64,000 bases of DNA from Phytophthora quininea (taxonomy: Eukaryota > Oomycota > Peronosporomycetes > Peronosporales > Peronosporaceae). The notes under the pieces are model-generated. The model was not told where the DNA came from, made no database searches, and was given only the letters and a program-made list of their open reading frames with translations. The DNA lies in the NCBI GenBank assembly GCA_011947345.1, contig JAAVTG010000359.1, positions 124,001 to 188,000 on the forward strand. Reading direction: 5' to 3'. A program made the translations under genes and the position numbers. This document shows positions 32,038 through 42,972 of the stretch, in pieces; the stretch's first letter is position 1, and every line of letters starts with the position of its first letter.

Positions 32038-33249
32038 ATGGCGCGCAAGAACGTCAAGAAGCCCAAGGCGCCGCCCTCTACCAAGGAGGAGCGCGCGGAC
32101 AACAAGAAGCAGGTAGAGACCAAGAAGGAAGGGCCGGCACCTCCTTCTGGCGGCACCTACGGCTGGGTGCTCAAGGTCGTGGCGGTGGTGGCGGCCATGG
32201 GCGTGACCTACTACCTGCGTACGTTGGACATGGAGATCACCCGTGCCTCGCACTACATCTACCGTACGACGGAGACACCGCATTTCCGCACCAACGTGAC
32301 TTGCACCTTGAAGAATGTACGCACCGACGAGCAGCAGTGACTACCCGTGTTCTAGAGAACTAACTGACTGTTGTTTGTTGTTCGGTTGCAGACCAGCGTC
32401 CGATTCATCGCAGGATGCCACCAAGCGGACGAGGAAAAGTGTGGACGTGCAGTGCGCGACAACTTTGTCACGCCCAAGCAGGTAACGCAGCTGCGGGAGA
32501 TCGCGGAGGTTGGGATGGCAGGCCGCTCGAAACTTGGTGGCCCGACCATCATGGACATCAACACGGGCTTTGTCCGAGACAGTGAGGGACTGGTGAATAT
32601 CTACCAGCCGCACCGTAGCTTCCCTGACGAGAACAAGCCCGCTGCGAAGCCGATTTTCACCAAGAAACAGTTCGACCTGTACCGCCGGTAAACTAACGTC
32701 TTGGTTGACTGTTCCGGCAATGGTTTACTGATCACCGTTGTGTGTAGTGTCGTGGAGAAGATCCGAAAGGCACTGATGAAGGAGTTCGAGCTAGACCACC
32801 TGTACTTCTCCGCGCCCACGTTCATCACCCGCTTGGTTGGCAACGATTCCTGGTCACCGTCAGAGATCCACGACGAATACTGGTAAGTGACGTGTCGTGT
32901 CGTCGTTTTTATCAGCGGTTTGATTACCGGTTTTCTATGAAGGCACCCGCATGTGGACAAGGAGAACACCAAGCACTATGACTACTCTGGCCTGCTGTAC
33001 CTCGCGGACTATGGCGAGGATTTCACCGGCGGTCTGTTCTCGTTCCTCGACGAAGACAGTGAATTTGTGGTGGAGCCTGCGCGTGGCCGGCTCATGATGT
33101 TCACATCGGGTAAGGAAAACCCACACGTGGTGCGCAAGGTGGAGACTGGAACGCGCTACGTGCTGAGCCTATGGTTTACTTGCGACGAGCGTAAGCAGTT
33201 TGAAAACTTCCTCGATGGACAGATGCACAAGACGTACAAACGCGTGTAG
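32038..33249 (+). CDS. OGFOD3-like 2-oxoglutarate/Fe(II) dioxygenase, single-pass membrane protein
   Basis: Four exons (32038-32316, 32392-32687, 32748-32882, 32943-33249) give 338 residues; the introns are 75, 60 and 60 nt and all phases match. The short basic cytoplasmic N-terminus ([14 protein letters not shown]) and one membrane helix ([18 protein letters not shown]) indicate a type II protein with a lumenal enzyme. The C-terminal prolyl-hydroxylase-like fold shows the iron ligands H-x-D in HPHVDKEN and the distal His in NPHVVRKV, with the 2-oxoglutarate-binding Arg in [10 protein letters not shown]. The upstream block [11 protein letters not shown] is typical of the OGFOD3 group. The substrate is unknown. 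Confidence 0.87.
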
Positions 33250-33308
33250 ATAGCGAGGAATGCCTTGGTGCTGAATAGACGTTCCATTCCAGCTTCTCGG
33301 CGTGCTTC

Positions 33309-34049
33309 CTAGTAGTTTTGATTCTGAGCTTCTCCCGAATGAGAGACAAGCGACATTGCCAGCGAAACGAAAGCGCCGCGGAGGTTGCGGTCGCGCTTCT
33401 CGGCCTCCTGCCTCGCCAACTGCAGTGCATGCTCTCGGAACTTTTGCATAAGACGACGTCGCCGCTCATTCGACGGGATGCAACGACAGATCGTGAACGC
33501 CGAGTTTGTGCGTTCGAAAACCAGCACACTTAGCGGGTTTGCACTCGGAGGCAGGTGCCATCGAACTTGCCTCGTGTCGGGGTGATAGAAGTAGTGCTTC
33601 CCACTCGTGTCGTCGCGGTGCTCCACCCAGGGAGACGGCAAAGGCTGCACCATGGTGGCGCTGCGGAAGCCGTAGCAGAGCTCGCAGACCACGTCGGTCG
33701 CTGCATCCGGCGGGTCGTAGAAGCACGCTAGCAACTTGAAGATCTCGGGGTGTTTGTCCTTGTCGGTGACTCGCCGTCTGTCCAATGCGGACCTCCTTCT
33801 ACTACCAGACCCGTTGTCATGCTTCTGCTCTGCAGCGTCGTGTTGGGCAAGCAGCAGTGCCGCATTCGAGCTCGTGGCGCTGCTGTCGAGCACGCCGTCG
33901 CAGATGCCCTGGATCTGCCGACGCGTCTCGGCCGCGAACTTCTTGCGGAAGACCTCTTGCCGCCGGTCGTAGCGGTCGAAGTCCACCTGCAGCTCGTGTC
34001 CGATGCGCTGCGCCTCGTCAAACATCTCGCTCGAGCTGCGCAGTGCCAT
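33309..34049 (-). CDS. WW-domain protein of unknown function
   Basis: A 246-residue intact frame from the ATG at 34049 (MALRSSSEMFDEAQ); the frame is open to 34109, but the later start looks more natural. A helical N-terminal half precedes a single WW domain at about residues 140-175: SPWVEHRDDTSGKHYFYHP followed by DTRQVRWHLPP, with the first Trp, the aromatic pair, the second Trp and the Pro all present. WW domains bind proline-rich peptides. The C-terminus is basic (SNERRRRLMQKFREHAL). It converges on the oxygenase gene, 59 bp apart, and is divergent from Hsp104, with 308 bp between the starts. Confidence 0.75.
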   Translation of the reverse strand: MALRSSSEMFDEAQRIGHELQVDFDRYDRRQEVFRKKFAAETRRQIQGICDGVLDSSATSSNAALLLAQHDAAEQKHDNGSGSRRRSALDRRRVTDKDKHPEIFKLLACFYDPPDAATDVVCELCYGFRSATMVQPLPSPWVEHRDDTSGKHYFYHPDTRQVRWHLPPSANPLSVLVFERTNSAFTICRCIPSNERRRRLMQKFREHALQLARQEAEKRDRNLRGAFVSLAMSLVSHSGEAQNQNY

Positions 34050-34223
34050 TGGGGCTGGTCGTGGTATCAACAGCCGCAGCAGTGGGTGGCAGTCAGTTTT
34101 ATCAGCCAATCATATCGCGCGATCGAGAATAGACTCGAGTTTACTATGCCCCGCCACGTTGAAGGTGACCTCATGTCGCAGGCTGTACTTAAATTGAGTA
34201 TGACACTATTCTAAGTGCGATCT

Positions 34224-34237
34224 CGAAGTTTCCAGAT
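34224..34237 (+). promoter_or_regulatory. Heat-shock element upstream of Hsp104
   Basis: The sequence cGAAgtTTCcaGAt matches the alternating nGAAnnTTCnnGAA arrangement bound by heat-shock factor; the third unit is imperfect. It lies about 120-135 bp before the Hsp104 start codon, a normal distance. A 13-bp direct repeat (GTGAAGCTCACGT, from 34274, period 13) sits between it and the gene. Confidence 0.6.
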
Positions 34238-34357
34238 CGCAGTGTTTGTGCGCCACATTATGTATTGATTTCTGTGAAGCTCACGTGTGAAGCTCACTTT
34301 TCAATTAGCTTCGGACTACACAAGTGGAAGACCAAGCAATACACAACACACAGGAAG

Positions 34358-37037
34358 ATGAACCCGCAAGAATTCACCGAAAAACCAACGAGTACTTGAG
34401 CGCGGCCCAGGACCTCGCGGAAGAGCACGGCCACGCCCAGGTGACGCCGCTGCACGTGGGCTACGCGCTGTTCGACGACCCCAACGGCACGGCCAAGAGG
34501 ATCGCGGATAAGGTGCACGGCAACGCTTCTGGCTTCCTGAACGACGTCAAGCTGGCGCTCAAGAAGCTGCCGGCGCAGTCTCCAGCGCCAGATTCCATCG
34601 GCGTGGACTCGGCCATGATGAAGGTGCTCAAGTACGCGCACAAGATGCGGAAGGACATGAAGGACACGCACTTGGCTGCCGACCACCTGGTCATGGCGCT
34701 GTACACCAACTCGCAAGTGGCGGGGCTGCTCAAGAGCAACCAGATGGACGAGAACCAAGTCAAGGAGGCGGTGCAGCACATTCGAGGCGGTCGGCCCGTC
34801 ACCAACGCCAATGCAGAAGAGACCTACGACGCACTGAACAAGTACGGCCAGGACCTGATCGCACTTGCTGAGGCAGGTAAGATCGATCCGGTCATCGGGC
34901 GAGACGAGGAATTCGTCGCGTGATTCGCATTCTGGCGCGGCGAACCAAGAACAATCCTGTGCTGATTGGCGAGCCCGGTGTGGGTAAGACTGCTATCGTG
35001 GAGGGTCTGGCTCACCGTATCGTGGTCGGCGATGTGCCTGAGTCGCTGAATTGCAAGCTGATCAGCTTGGATATGGGAGCACTGATCGCCGGCGCCAAGT
35101 ACCGCGGTGAGTTTGAGGAGCGACTGAAGGCTGTGCTGAAGGAAGTGAAGGAGAGCGAAGGCAAGATCATCTTGTTCATTGATGAGATGCACTTGATCCT
35201 TGGCGCCGGTCAAACTTCGGGAGCGATGGACGCCGCCAACCTGCTGAAGCCGATGCTTGCGCGTGGTGAACTGCGATGCATTGGTGCAACGACGCTGGAC
35301 GAGTATCGGGAGCATGTGGAGAAGGACAAGGCGTTCGAGCGTCGTTTCCAGCAAGTGCTTGTGAAGGAGCCATCAGTGACGGATACCGTGAGCATTCTGC
35401 GAGGACTGAAGGAGCGTTACGAGTCGCACCACGGCGTGCAGATTCTGGATTCGGCCATCGTCGCTGCTGCCAAGCTCGCTGACCGGTACATCAAGGAGCG
35501 CTTCATGCCCGACAAGGCGATCGACATCATCGACGAAGCGTGCGCTAATGTCCGTGTCCAGCTCGACAGTCAGCCAGAAGTGATTGATGAATTGGAGCGC
35601 CGCCAACTGCAGCTTCAGGTCGAGGCTACTGCATTGGCGAAGGAGAAGGACACGGTGAGCAAGCAGCGTTTGAAAAAGGTGCAGGAGGAGCTGAGCAACA
35701 TTCAGGACAAGTTAAAGCCGCTGATCCTTCGTCACCAGGCGGAGAAGGCCCGAGTCAACGAAATTCGAGACCTTCGCGACAAGCTTCAGCACTTGCAGCT
35801 GAAGGTGGAACAGGCCAACCGCAACCAAGACCTGCAGACCGTCGCTGATCTGCAGTACTATGCCATCCCCGATGTCAAGCGCCGTATTGCAGAAGCCGAG
35901 GAAGCCAAGAAGCACCAAGACGAGGATGAGACGCAGCACAAGATGGTCGAAGAAGTGGTGCGCGAAGAACAGATCTGCGAGGTGGTGGCTCGGTGGACAG
36001 GCATTCCTGTGTCCCGATTGACGTCGAGTATGGGCGACCGACTCATGCATCTGGAGGAGCGTATCCACAAGCGCGTCGTTGGGCAGGACATCGCTGTGAA
36101 GGCCGTTTGCGATGCCGTTCTTCGATCCCGAGCCGGGCTAGCTCGTCCGGGACAACCTACTGGTAGCTTCCTGTTCCTCGGTCCAACCGGTGTTGGCAAG
36201 ACCGAACTGGCGAAGGCGTTGGCGTTCGAGCTCTTCGACGACGACAAGCACATGGTGCGTATCGACATGAGCGAATACATGGAGGAGCACAGCGTGAGCA
36301 AGTTGCTGGGTTCGCCTCCAGGATACGTGGGCTACGAGGCTGGTGGCCAACTAACGGAGGCTATCCGCCGCAACCCGTACAATGTGGTGCTAATGGATGA
36401 GATCGAGAAGGCCCACCCGAAGGTGCTGAACATTTTGCTGCAACTGCTGGACGATGGTCGTCTGACGGACGCGCATGGACGCACGGTCGACTTTGCCAAC
36501 ACGGTGGTCATCATGACGTCCAACATTGGCGCTGAGCATTTGCTGTTCGAGAATGAGTTGTCGCCGCGTGCGAGCAAGAAGGTCAAGACGGAGAACGACT
36601 ATGTGCACAAAGACAACGAGACCCAGCGCGAGTTCGCCAAGCAGCGCGAGATGGTCCTGCAGCAGCTGCGCCGTACGGTGCGCCCGGAGCTGCTCAACCG
36701 TCTGGACGACATCGTGGTGTTCGAGCCGCTCGGCCGTACCAACCTGCGCCAGATCGTGCTGCTGCAGTTCGACTCGGTCATCAGCCGTCTCAAGGAGTCG
36801 CAGATCTCGGTGAACGTGACCACCGGCGCGCTGGACGTGATTCTTGACGAAGCCTACGAGCCGCAGTACGGCGCGCGTCCGATCAAGCGCTACATCGAGA
36901 AGCACGTGGTGACCGACCTGAGCAAGCTCATCATCTCGGGCCAGTTGCAGCCCAAGAGCCACGTGGAGATCACCGAGACCGACGGCAAGCTGTCGTTCGA
37001 CGTCTCGCAGCCCATGGACACGGACATGGCCCCGTAA
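34358..37037 (+). CDS. HSP104: Hsp104/ClpB-type cytosolic disaggregase
   Basis: AAA+ ring ATPase that threads aggregated proteins apart with Hsp70. About 893 residues, no organelle presequence. The N-domain starts MNPQEFTEK. The first AAA domain has Walker A GEPGVGKT and Walker [10 protein letters not shown]. The middle coiled-coil domain spans about residues 410-525. The second AAA domain has Walker [20 protein letters not shown] and the pore-side motif [15 protein letters not shown]. Two one-base losses interrupt the frame: A5 at 34380-34384, four codons short of [10 protein letters not shown], and AA at 34910-34911 within [13 protein letters not shown]. Restoring both gives 894 codons to TAA 37037. 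A GTAAGT overlaps the stop, so an alternative spliced tail is conceivable. The upstream heat-shock element supports the role. Confidence 0.94.
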
Positions 37038-37256
37038 GTGCTTGTTTTCTTCATTGAAGTAGTAGTGATGTATGTTAGTAACAATCAATTCGATACATTG
37101 ATATTACTCAAACTATGCTGCGTTTGGTTTACACGACAGCGGAGCCCGTCGGATCCGATCAAGTCGTCGCGTAAGCAGACTCGGCACGCGGCGCAGTTCA
37201 AGCCACTCCGCTATCCCCCGCTGCAGCACAACTCACTCTGACCTCCCACTGCCACC

Positions 37257-38412
37257 ATGGTGCAGTCCCGCAAGATCGTGTGCCAGAAACTCTCGACCAA
37301 CTTCCGCGAGTGCACGGCCATCGTGGACTTCCAAGTGCCGACGCTCAAGCACGGAGAAGTGCTCATCAAGACCAAGTACGTGGGCATCAACGCCTCCGAC
37401 ATCAACTACACCAACGGCGCCTACCTACCGGGTGTGCAGCCGCCATTCGACTGCGGTTTTGAGGCCCGTACGAACGATTACAAGCTAAGAGGAGCGCTAT
37501 CGGAGACCGTACTAACTATCTGATGTTGCAGTGGGTGTCGTTGCGGAGGTGGGTCCGGGAGTAACCCGGTTCAAGAAGGGCGATGCCGTGGCTTCTACCT
37601 GTAAGTAGACCACTCTACCATGCAAGTGGTAGTCCATCTTGCACTAAGTCATTGTAACTGCAGCCTACGGAGCTTTCTCCGAGCACTTGGTGGCCAAGGA
37701 GCGATTCCTGGTCGAGGTTCCAGCAGCTGCGCCGGAAGTGTTGCCCATTATCGTGTGTGGTCTGACAGCGTCCATGGCGCTGGAGTACGTGGGGCAGATG
37801 AAGCATGGCGAGACGGTGCTGATCACAGCCGCGGCTGGCGCCACCGGCCAGTTCGCTGTGCAGCTTGCCAAGCTCGCCGGCAACCACGTGATCGGCACGT
37901 GCAGCTCTCCGGACAAGGTGGAGTACCTGCGCTCCATCGGCTGCGACCGCCCCATCAACTACCGCGAGGAGAACGTGTTTGACGTGCTCAAGAAGGAGTA
38001 CCCACGCGGCGTGGACCTCGTCTTCGAGAGCGTCGGTGGCGAGATGTTCGAGACGTGCGTCAACAACATCGCACGCAGAGGCCGCATCATTGTGATCGGA
38101 GCCATCGCCGGCTACCAGGACTCGAGCACGTGGAAGCACAAGCCCAGCAAGGCTACGACGCCGCTGCCGTCCAAGCTGCTGGCCAAGTCGGCGTCCGTGC
38201 GCGGCTTCTTCTACAACGACTACTTCCGCGAGACGCAGGCGCACACCAAGAAGCTGACGACGCTGGTGCAGCGAGGCGTGCTGAACGCCGGAGTGGATCC
38301 GTCCAACTTTTATGGCCTGGAGGACATTCCCAACGCCATCGACTACATGTACGAGCGCAAGAACATCGGTAAGATTGTCGTGGACATGACCAAGGGCTCG
38401 TCCAAGCTGTAG
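37257..38412 (+). CDS. Zinc-independent MDR oxidoreductase (PTGR3/ZADH2-like quinone reductase)
   Basis: Three exons (37257-37467, 37532-37600, 37664-38412; introns 64 and 63 nt) encode 342 residues with matching phases. The start sits in a strong context (GCCACCATGG). An N-terminal GroES-like fold (VLIKTKYVGINASDINY, VAEVGPGV) is followed by a Rossmann domain with AAAGATGQFAVQLAKLAG, the NADPH-binding Ala/Gly-rich loop of the quinone-reductase branch. There is no zinc-binding Cys/His set. The C-terminal motif GKIVVDM is typical. Such enzymes reduce quinones or activated enones. The gene follows Hsp104 closely on the same strand. Confidence 0.9.
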
Positions 38413-38561
38413 GCCGTCGACAGCGAACTGTAGCAACTCGAATGTTAATCACTCACCCAATTGGTGCTTGGTACTTTGCTAACGTCACTGCAATTGTGCT
38501 TTATTACGCAAGCAAACCACTGAGATCGTGCAAGGTCTCATTTGCCAATTTGACCAGCAGC

Positions 38562-39761
38562 ATGGCGACCAAGCTCCGGATTCCGGTCATCACGTTCAAG
38601 GAGGGAATGGCCGATGCGGTGGTGCAGCGACTGCTGGCCAAGGATTCTCCTACGCGCACACTGTTTCAAGCCGGTGGAGTGGAGTTCGTGACGCTGCCCC
38701 TGCCGACATTCCCCAACGCAGCGACGGCGCCCGGCGCTAAACCGTTAGAGAACGAACTATCGGAGACCAAGTGGGAGCTCTCGGAGGATCAACAGGAAGT
38801 GCTGAAGCAGGCAACCATCCTGCTGGGAGATGCACACAACTGCGCTCCGTTGCTGCTGACTAGTAAGACAGCTCTGCCCAATAACATGCAGGGTTTACTC
38901 AAAAACGTGCGCTGGGTGCAGGGCACCTACGCCGGAGTAGATCGATACTTGGATCTCGTCCCGAAGAACGCCCCACCACCTTCGTTCTTGGTGACCCGTG
39001 CAGGCGGCATTGAGGGTTTGGCGCAGTACGTCTTCGGGTACGTAGTGTGCTTCTTGTTGCGGTCACAATTTCACCAAACTCATTGCCTTGTGTGAATTAA
39101 TCCCCACAACTTTAGCTGGATCGTATCTCTCGAGCGCAGGTTCCACGACGCGTTCCTCTTTCAGCAGCAAAAGACGTTTGCTCAGCAGGAGTTGAGGTAC
39201 CGATCCTTCCGGTCGGTGACAATTGGCGTGTTGGGCATGGGGGCCATCGGCCAAGCCATCGGTCGATTGGCAAACTTCGCCGGCTTTCGTGTCGTGGGAT
39301 TTAAGCGGCATCTGCGTGGCGACGAGGACGAAGCATTTCGAGACTGCGCGCACCGCATCTCAACCGACCTGGAGGATGTGCTGCGGACGGCGGACTACGT
39401 CGTGAGCATCTTGCCGAGCACTCCCGCCACCAAATACTTGCTCAATGAGAACAATCTCCACGTGTGTCAGGAGAAGAAGCCTGTCCTCATCAACGTCGGT
39501 CGGGGCGACGTCATCTCGGAAGCTGCAATTGTGCATGCTCTCGACAATCAATGGTTGTCCAAGGTGGTGCTGGATGTGTTTGAGAAGGAGCCGCTGCCAG
39601 AGGAGAGTCCGCTCTGGGAGCACCCCAACGTTTTGTTGACACCGCACGTTGCGGCCTATTGCTTTAACGAAGACGTTGCCGACGTATTCGTGCCCAATCT
39701 AGACGCCTATCTCGCCAACAAGCCGCTGCAGTACCAAGTCGATTGGCAGAACGGATACTAA
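38562..39761 (+). CDS. D-isomer-specific 2-hydroxyacid dehydrogenase, paralogue 1 (only copy with an intron)
   Basis: NAD(P)-dependent reductase of the glyoxylate/hydroxypyruvate reductase type, 373 residues. Exon 1 is 38562-39037, the intron 39038-39115 (78 nt) and exon 2 39116-39761. It has the nucleotide fold GVLGMGAIGQAIG, the catalytic Arg in NVGRGDVIS, Glu in DVFEKEPLP and His in LTPHVAAY, all intact. The intron splits the FG|W codon in a segment (QYVFGWIVSLER) that is uninterrupted in the four paralogues between 49.5 and 55.8 kb. The C-terminus WQNGY matches the W-x-x-GY ending of the others. The start at 38562 is followed directly by the conserved strand LRIPVITF. Confidence 0.93.
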
Positions 39762-40064
39762 AGCAAGAATTTGAAGATGTTGAAGAGTTCTGAGCATCCA
39801 GATTTACTGTTGGGCGGGACGACCACTGTGGTTATCAAGCCTACAGACTAGTTTCGTTGGAGTTTGAGCTCGTGAGGAATGGCTGATCGGCAACCCCTTA
39901 ATCGATTGATGCCATAAACTCCGATTTGTCAACTTCATTAGGATGGGAATTACTACATGCCACGAAATCGTAGAGCGGCATCAGTGATAGTCTATCACCG
40001 CTTGTTCACTTTCGGTTTTGCGGACAAAACCTCAAGACAACCTCCATTCCAGTGCAAGAGTAAC
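39762..40064. other. Intergenic region before the broken effector gene
   Basis: 303 bp with no gene or repeat that I can support; it should hold the dehydrogenase 3' end and the old promoter of the effector relic. Confidence 0.4.
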
Positions 40065-40460
40065 ATGCGATTAATCTCCATTCTCGTGATTATTGCTGCC
40101 GTTGTCTTTGTTGGTACCAGCTCTGCTGTATCGGCCACAAAGTCGATGAGGCGAAGCCTGATACTCGGCTGCTTTGAGGTGTCGAGGCCAACGACGAGGA
40201 GAGGACGATCCGTAGCGCACTCAAGGACTTGAAAGTGAGGGTCAGCCTCAAGTACAAGAAAGACTCGAGCACTACGGCCAACATGGGGATGGTACAAGGA
40301 CGGGAAACCCCTGACGAAATCACGCAATTGTTGTACATCAAACCAGTTAAGGCCGCTGCGCTCATGACCCCGGGATTCCAGCTCAGGATAAGTTCTTCGA
40401 GAAGATGAAGGCTGAAATCCCTTTGCTCAATGCTGAGGTTGAAGTAAATGTAGCCATCTT
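40065..40460 (+). pseudogene. RXLR-type secreted effector, broken
   Basis: The gene begins with a clear signal peptide (MRLISILVIIAAVVFVGTSS, cleavage near SAVSA). Shortly after it the frame shifts. In the shifted frame an Arg-Leu-Leu sequence is followed at once by a TGA in the place where the final Arg of an RXLR motif would be, and an acidic dEER-like stretch (NDEERT) comes nine codons later. Beyond that, a helical effector-like region continues to about 40350 before another break. RXLR proteins of oomycete pathogens are secreted and enter plant cells to alter immunity. Frameshift plus nonsense codon means no intact effector is made from this copy as sequenced. The nonsense codon is a substitution, unlike the one-base losses elsewhere, so I regard it as a genuine pseudogene. 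Confidence 0.72.
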
Positions 40461-40518
40461 TTATCTTATTTCCTACCGATCACAAAACAAAATTTAGACC
40501 CTCATTTTCCTGATCATC

Positions 40519-41881
40519 ATGGAGCTTTCGAACTCGACGATGCATCGCTATCGCTTTAAGAGCGACGGGCTGGACACGCGCACATCGGCGGACCAGGAGG
40601 AGTGCGAGCGCAGCTGCCAGCTCTTCTTCTACCCACTGCAGGATCTGCCGCTGGATCAGCAACTGCAGCTACAGCAGCTGAGCTTCGTCAGCACGGACTT
40701 GCAGCCTCTGCTGATGCGAGAGAAGCACGTGAGCTTCCTGAGGCGGGGGCTGACGCGACTGTCCTCGGGCTTTGTGGCGCTGGATGCCAGTCGACCGTGG
40801 ATCGTCTACTGGATCCTGCACGCTCTGGATCTGCTGGACGCGCTGCCGGAAGAGCAGACGGAGCGAGCAATTGGTGAGCTGAGTGACGTTTAGAAATGGT
40901 TAGAAATAGGATGCTAACTATCCGCTGGCAGCTACACTGAAGACTTGCTGGAACGACGATCACGACGGAGGTTTTGGAGGAGGCCCCAAGCAGTTGGGCC
41001 ACACGGCTACCAACTACGCGTCGTGTCTGACGTTGGCACTGCTGGGAACTCCAGAGGCGCTGGAGTCTGTGGACCGACAGAAGCTGTACAAGTTTTTCCT
41101 TTCGAGGAAACATGCAGCTACTGGCGCTTTCACTGCACACGACGGAGGGTGAGTCGACTGCTTCTAAGAGTTGGTTGAGGCTGTGAACTGATGGTGCTAT
41201 AACAAACAGGGAGGTGGACGTCCGTGTGACGTACTGCGTCGTCTCTATTGCCAGTCTTTACGGCATTCTGACGAACGAGTTGAAGGCTGGAGTGGCCGAC
41301 TACATTCTGTCCTGTCAGACGTACGAGGGGGATTTGGAGGCGAGCCTCACAACGAGGCTCACGGTGGCTACGCGTTCTGCTCCGTTGCGGCACTGTACAT
41401 CTTAGGCGCTGTCGATCAGATTAAAGATCTACCGGGACTGCTGCATTGGCTAGCGAATCGACAGATGCCGTTCGAAGGCGGCTACCAGGGGCGTACAAAC
41501 AAACTGGTGGATGGCTGCTACAGTTTCTGGCAGGGAGCACTGCCGGCCTTGCTGGCTGACGTTGTGCGCCAGCGATATGGCGACGGTGTGCCGTACCAAT
41601 GCCACCGCGAGCAATTGCAGAAGTATATTCTTCTATGCGGCCAGCAGATTGAAGGCGGCCTTCGCGATAAGCCCGGCAAGCCACGAGACCACTACCACTC
41701 ATGCTATTGCCTCAGTGGTCTGTCCGTGGCTCAGCACGGAGATGGCACAGGCGCCCCGGTCGTTTTTGGAGACTCGTCCAACCTAATCAAGCGCGCACAC
41801 CCAGCGTACAACATCAGCTACGATAAGGCCGAGAAGACGATCGCCTACTTCAGAGCAAAAGGGCCCTTCCAGCCAGAGTGA
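40519..41881 (+). CDS. FNTB: Protein farnesyltransferase beta subunit
   Basis: Attaches farnesyl to CaaX proteins such as Ras and Rheb together with the alpha subunit. Exons 40519-40873, 40932-41148 and 41210-41881 (introns 58 and 61 nt) encode 414 residues. The alpha-alpha barrel repeats are visible: DGGFGGGPKQLGHTATNYAS, VDVRVTYCVVSIASL, YEGGFGGEPHNEAHGGYAFC, EGGYQGRTNKLVDGCYSFWQ. The zinc ligands are Asp and Cys of DGCYSFWQ and His of DHYHSCYCLSGL, the last being diagnostic for farnesyl- rather than geranylgeranyl-transferase. One base is missing in the G5 run at 41327-41331, inside a conserved YEGGFGG block; adding it restores the rest of the protein. Confidence 0.94.
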
Positions 41882-41952
41882 AGTCGATGGTGGCACATTG
41901 GCAAATAGATGTTTGCCCGGACATGGTGTTCTAGTAAGTATCTTTGTATTGC

Positions 41953-42972
41953 CTACAAGGGCGGGAGTTTATCACTTGTTTCATGATCTTTATGGCTTAG
42001 GCAGCGCACTGATGGGGACGCAGCCAACTTGGGTAATGGGTCCTGCAAGGAAGGCGCCGAAAGGTGCGAGCCATGGTGTGTCTGATGGTGCGGGTGCACG
42101 GAAGCTGTTGTCGTCAACGAGGCATTCCGTTTCTCTCTTGCTTTCTCCCTGAATGACAAGCCCAAGCCTGCTGTGTCGTCCATGAGTATTGCTTTGGAGA
42201 CAGATGATCCGCTACCCGCTTGTCGTTGCTGTAACTTCGCTTTGGTCCGGTCCTTCCGCTTCTGCCGTCGTTGGAACGGTGTCAGACTAGAACTGGGGCT
42301 GGAGGTGCTGCATTCGTCGTCCGAGCTCACGCTGCGCGGTGTCGATTTTTCTTGAGACACTTGTGTGAGACTGCTGCCCTTGACAGCAAACGACTGCTGC
42401 AACGGAGGACCTGGCTGTTTGGCCTTCGTGCTCTTCCGCTTGATCTTCGGCGACGACTTCCTCTCCGCTCGGTCCTCCAGTTTGCAATCGCCTCCGCCTT
42501 CACCCACCGACGCGCCCAAGTAGTGATCTAACGACATGCCACTGACATCTGCTGTAGAGTTTGGATTGGTCTTCTTAGCAGCGAGCTGCGGTGGCAACAT
42601 CCTTTGAGAGTCCGCTCTCGCCAGCTTTCCCTGGGCTTCGCCCTCTTTCACATGAAAGTAATCGCTCAATGTCATCCCCTCCACAGTGGATCCATCATCG
42701 TCCTTCGGAGCCGACTCGTAGTTGTCCTCGTATTCGTCGCCCTCGTTCTTCTGTTCTGCCGATCCGCCAACTCCGCTGTCGGTAGATTTCTCGTCGGTTT
42801 TCTCAACTGCCATGACGTCCGAAGCGTTGAGAAGGTGTTGGGAGACTTGTCCCCGAGTCTTGTGCGATGCAAAATAGTCTTCTAGGGTGGACCCCGAGAG
42901 CGGGTCGTTCGCTTCGTCGTTGCTGGTGCCATTGCCGCCCGACACTTTCGACTGGTGCTGCACCTTGCCCAT
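41953..42972 (-). CDS. Low-complexity protein with three copies of an SG-x-x-L-x-x-Y motif
   Basis: A 339-residue frame from the only ATG (42972, MGKVQHQSK). No known domain. Within a Ser/Lys/Glu-rich background, three similar 10-residue blocks stand out: SGSTLEDYFASH (residues about 25-36), EGMTLSDYFHVKEG (about 100-113) and SGMSLDHYLGASVG (about 145-158). Between and after them the chain is disordered, with basic stretches (KSSPKIKRKSTKAK; RRQKRKDRTKAKLQQR). It converges on the farnesyltransferase gene, 71 bp apart. The repeated block looks like a multivalent short linear binding motif. The frame is intact over 340 codons, which supports a real gene. Confidence 0.65.
   Translation of the reverse strand: MGKVQHQSKVSGGNGTSNDEANDPLSGSTLEDYFASHKTRGQVSQHLLNASDVMAVEKTDEKSTDSGVGGSAEQKNEGDEYEDNYESAPKDDDGSTVEGMTLSDYFHVKEGEAQGKLARADSQRMLPPQLAAKKTNPNSTADVSGMSLDHYLGASVGEGGGDCKLEDRAERKSSPKIKRKSTKAKQPGPPLQQSFAVKGSSLTQVSQEKSTPRSVSSDDECSTSSPSSSLTPFQRRQKRKDRTKAKLQQRQAGSGSSVSKAILMDDTAGLGLSFREKAREKRNASLTTTASVHPHHQTHHGSHLSAPSLQDPLPKLAASPSVRCLSHKDHETSDKLPPL

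Noticed and set aside
37038..37241. Extra C-terminal exon of Hsp104 joined through GTAAGT at its stop
   Set aside because: The spliced tail would be Ser/Arg-rich with no family resemblance; the stop at 37037 gives the normal length.
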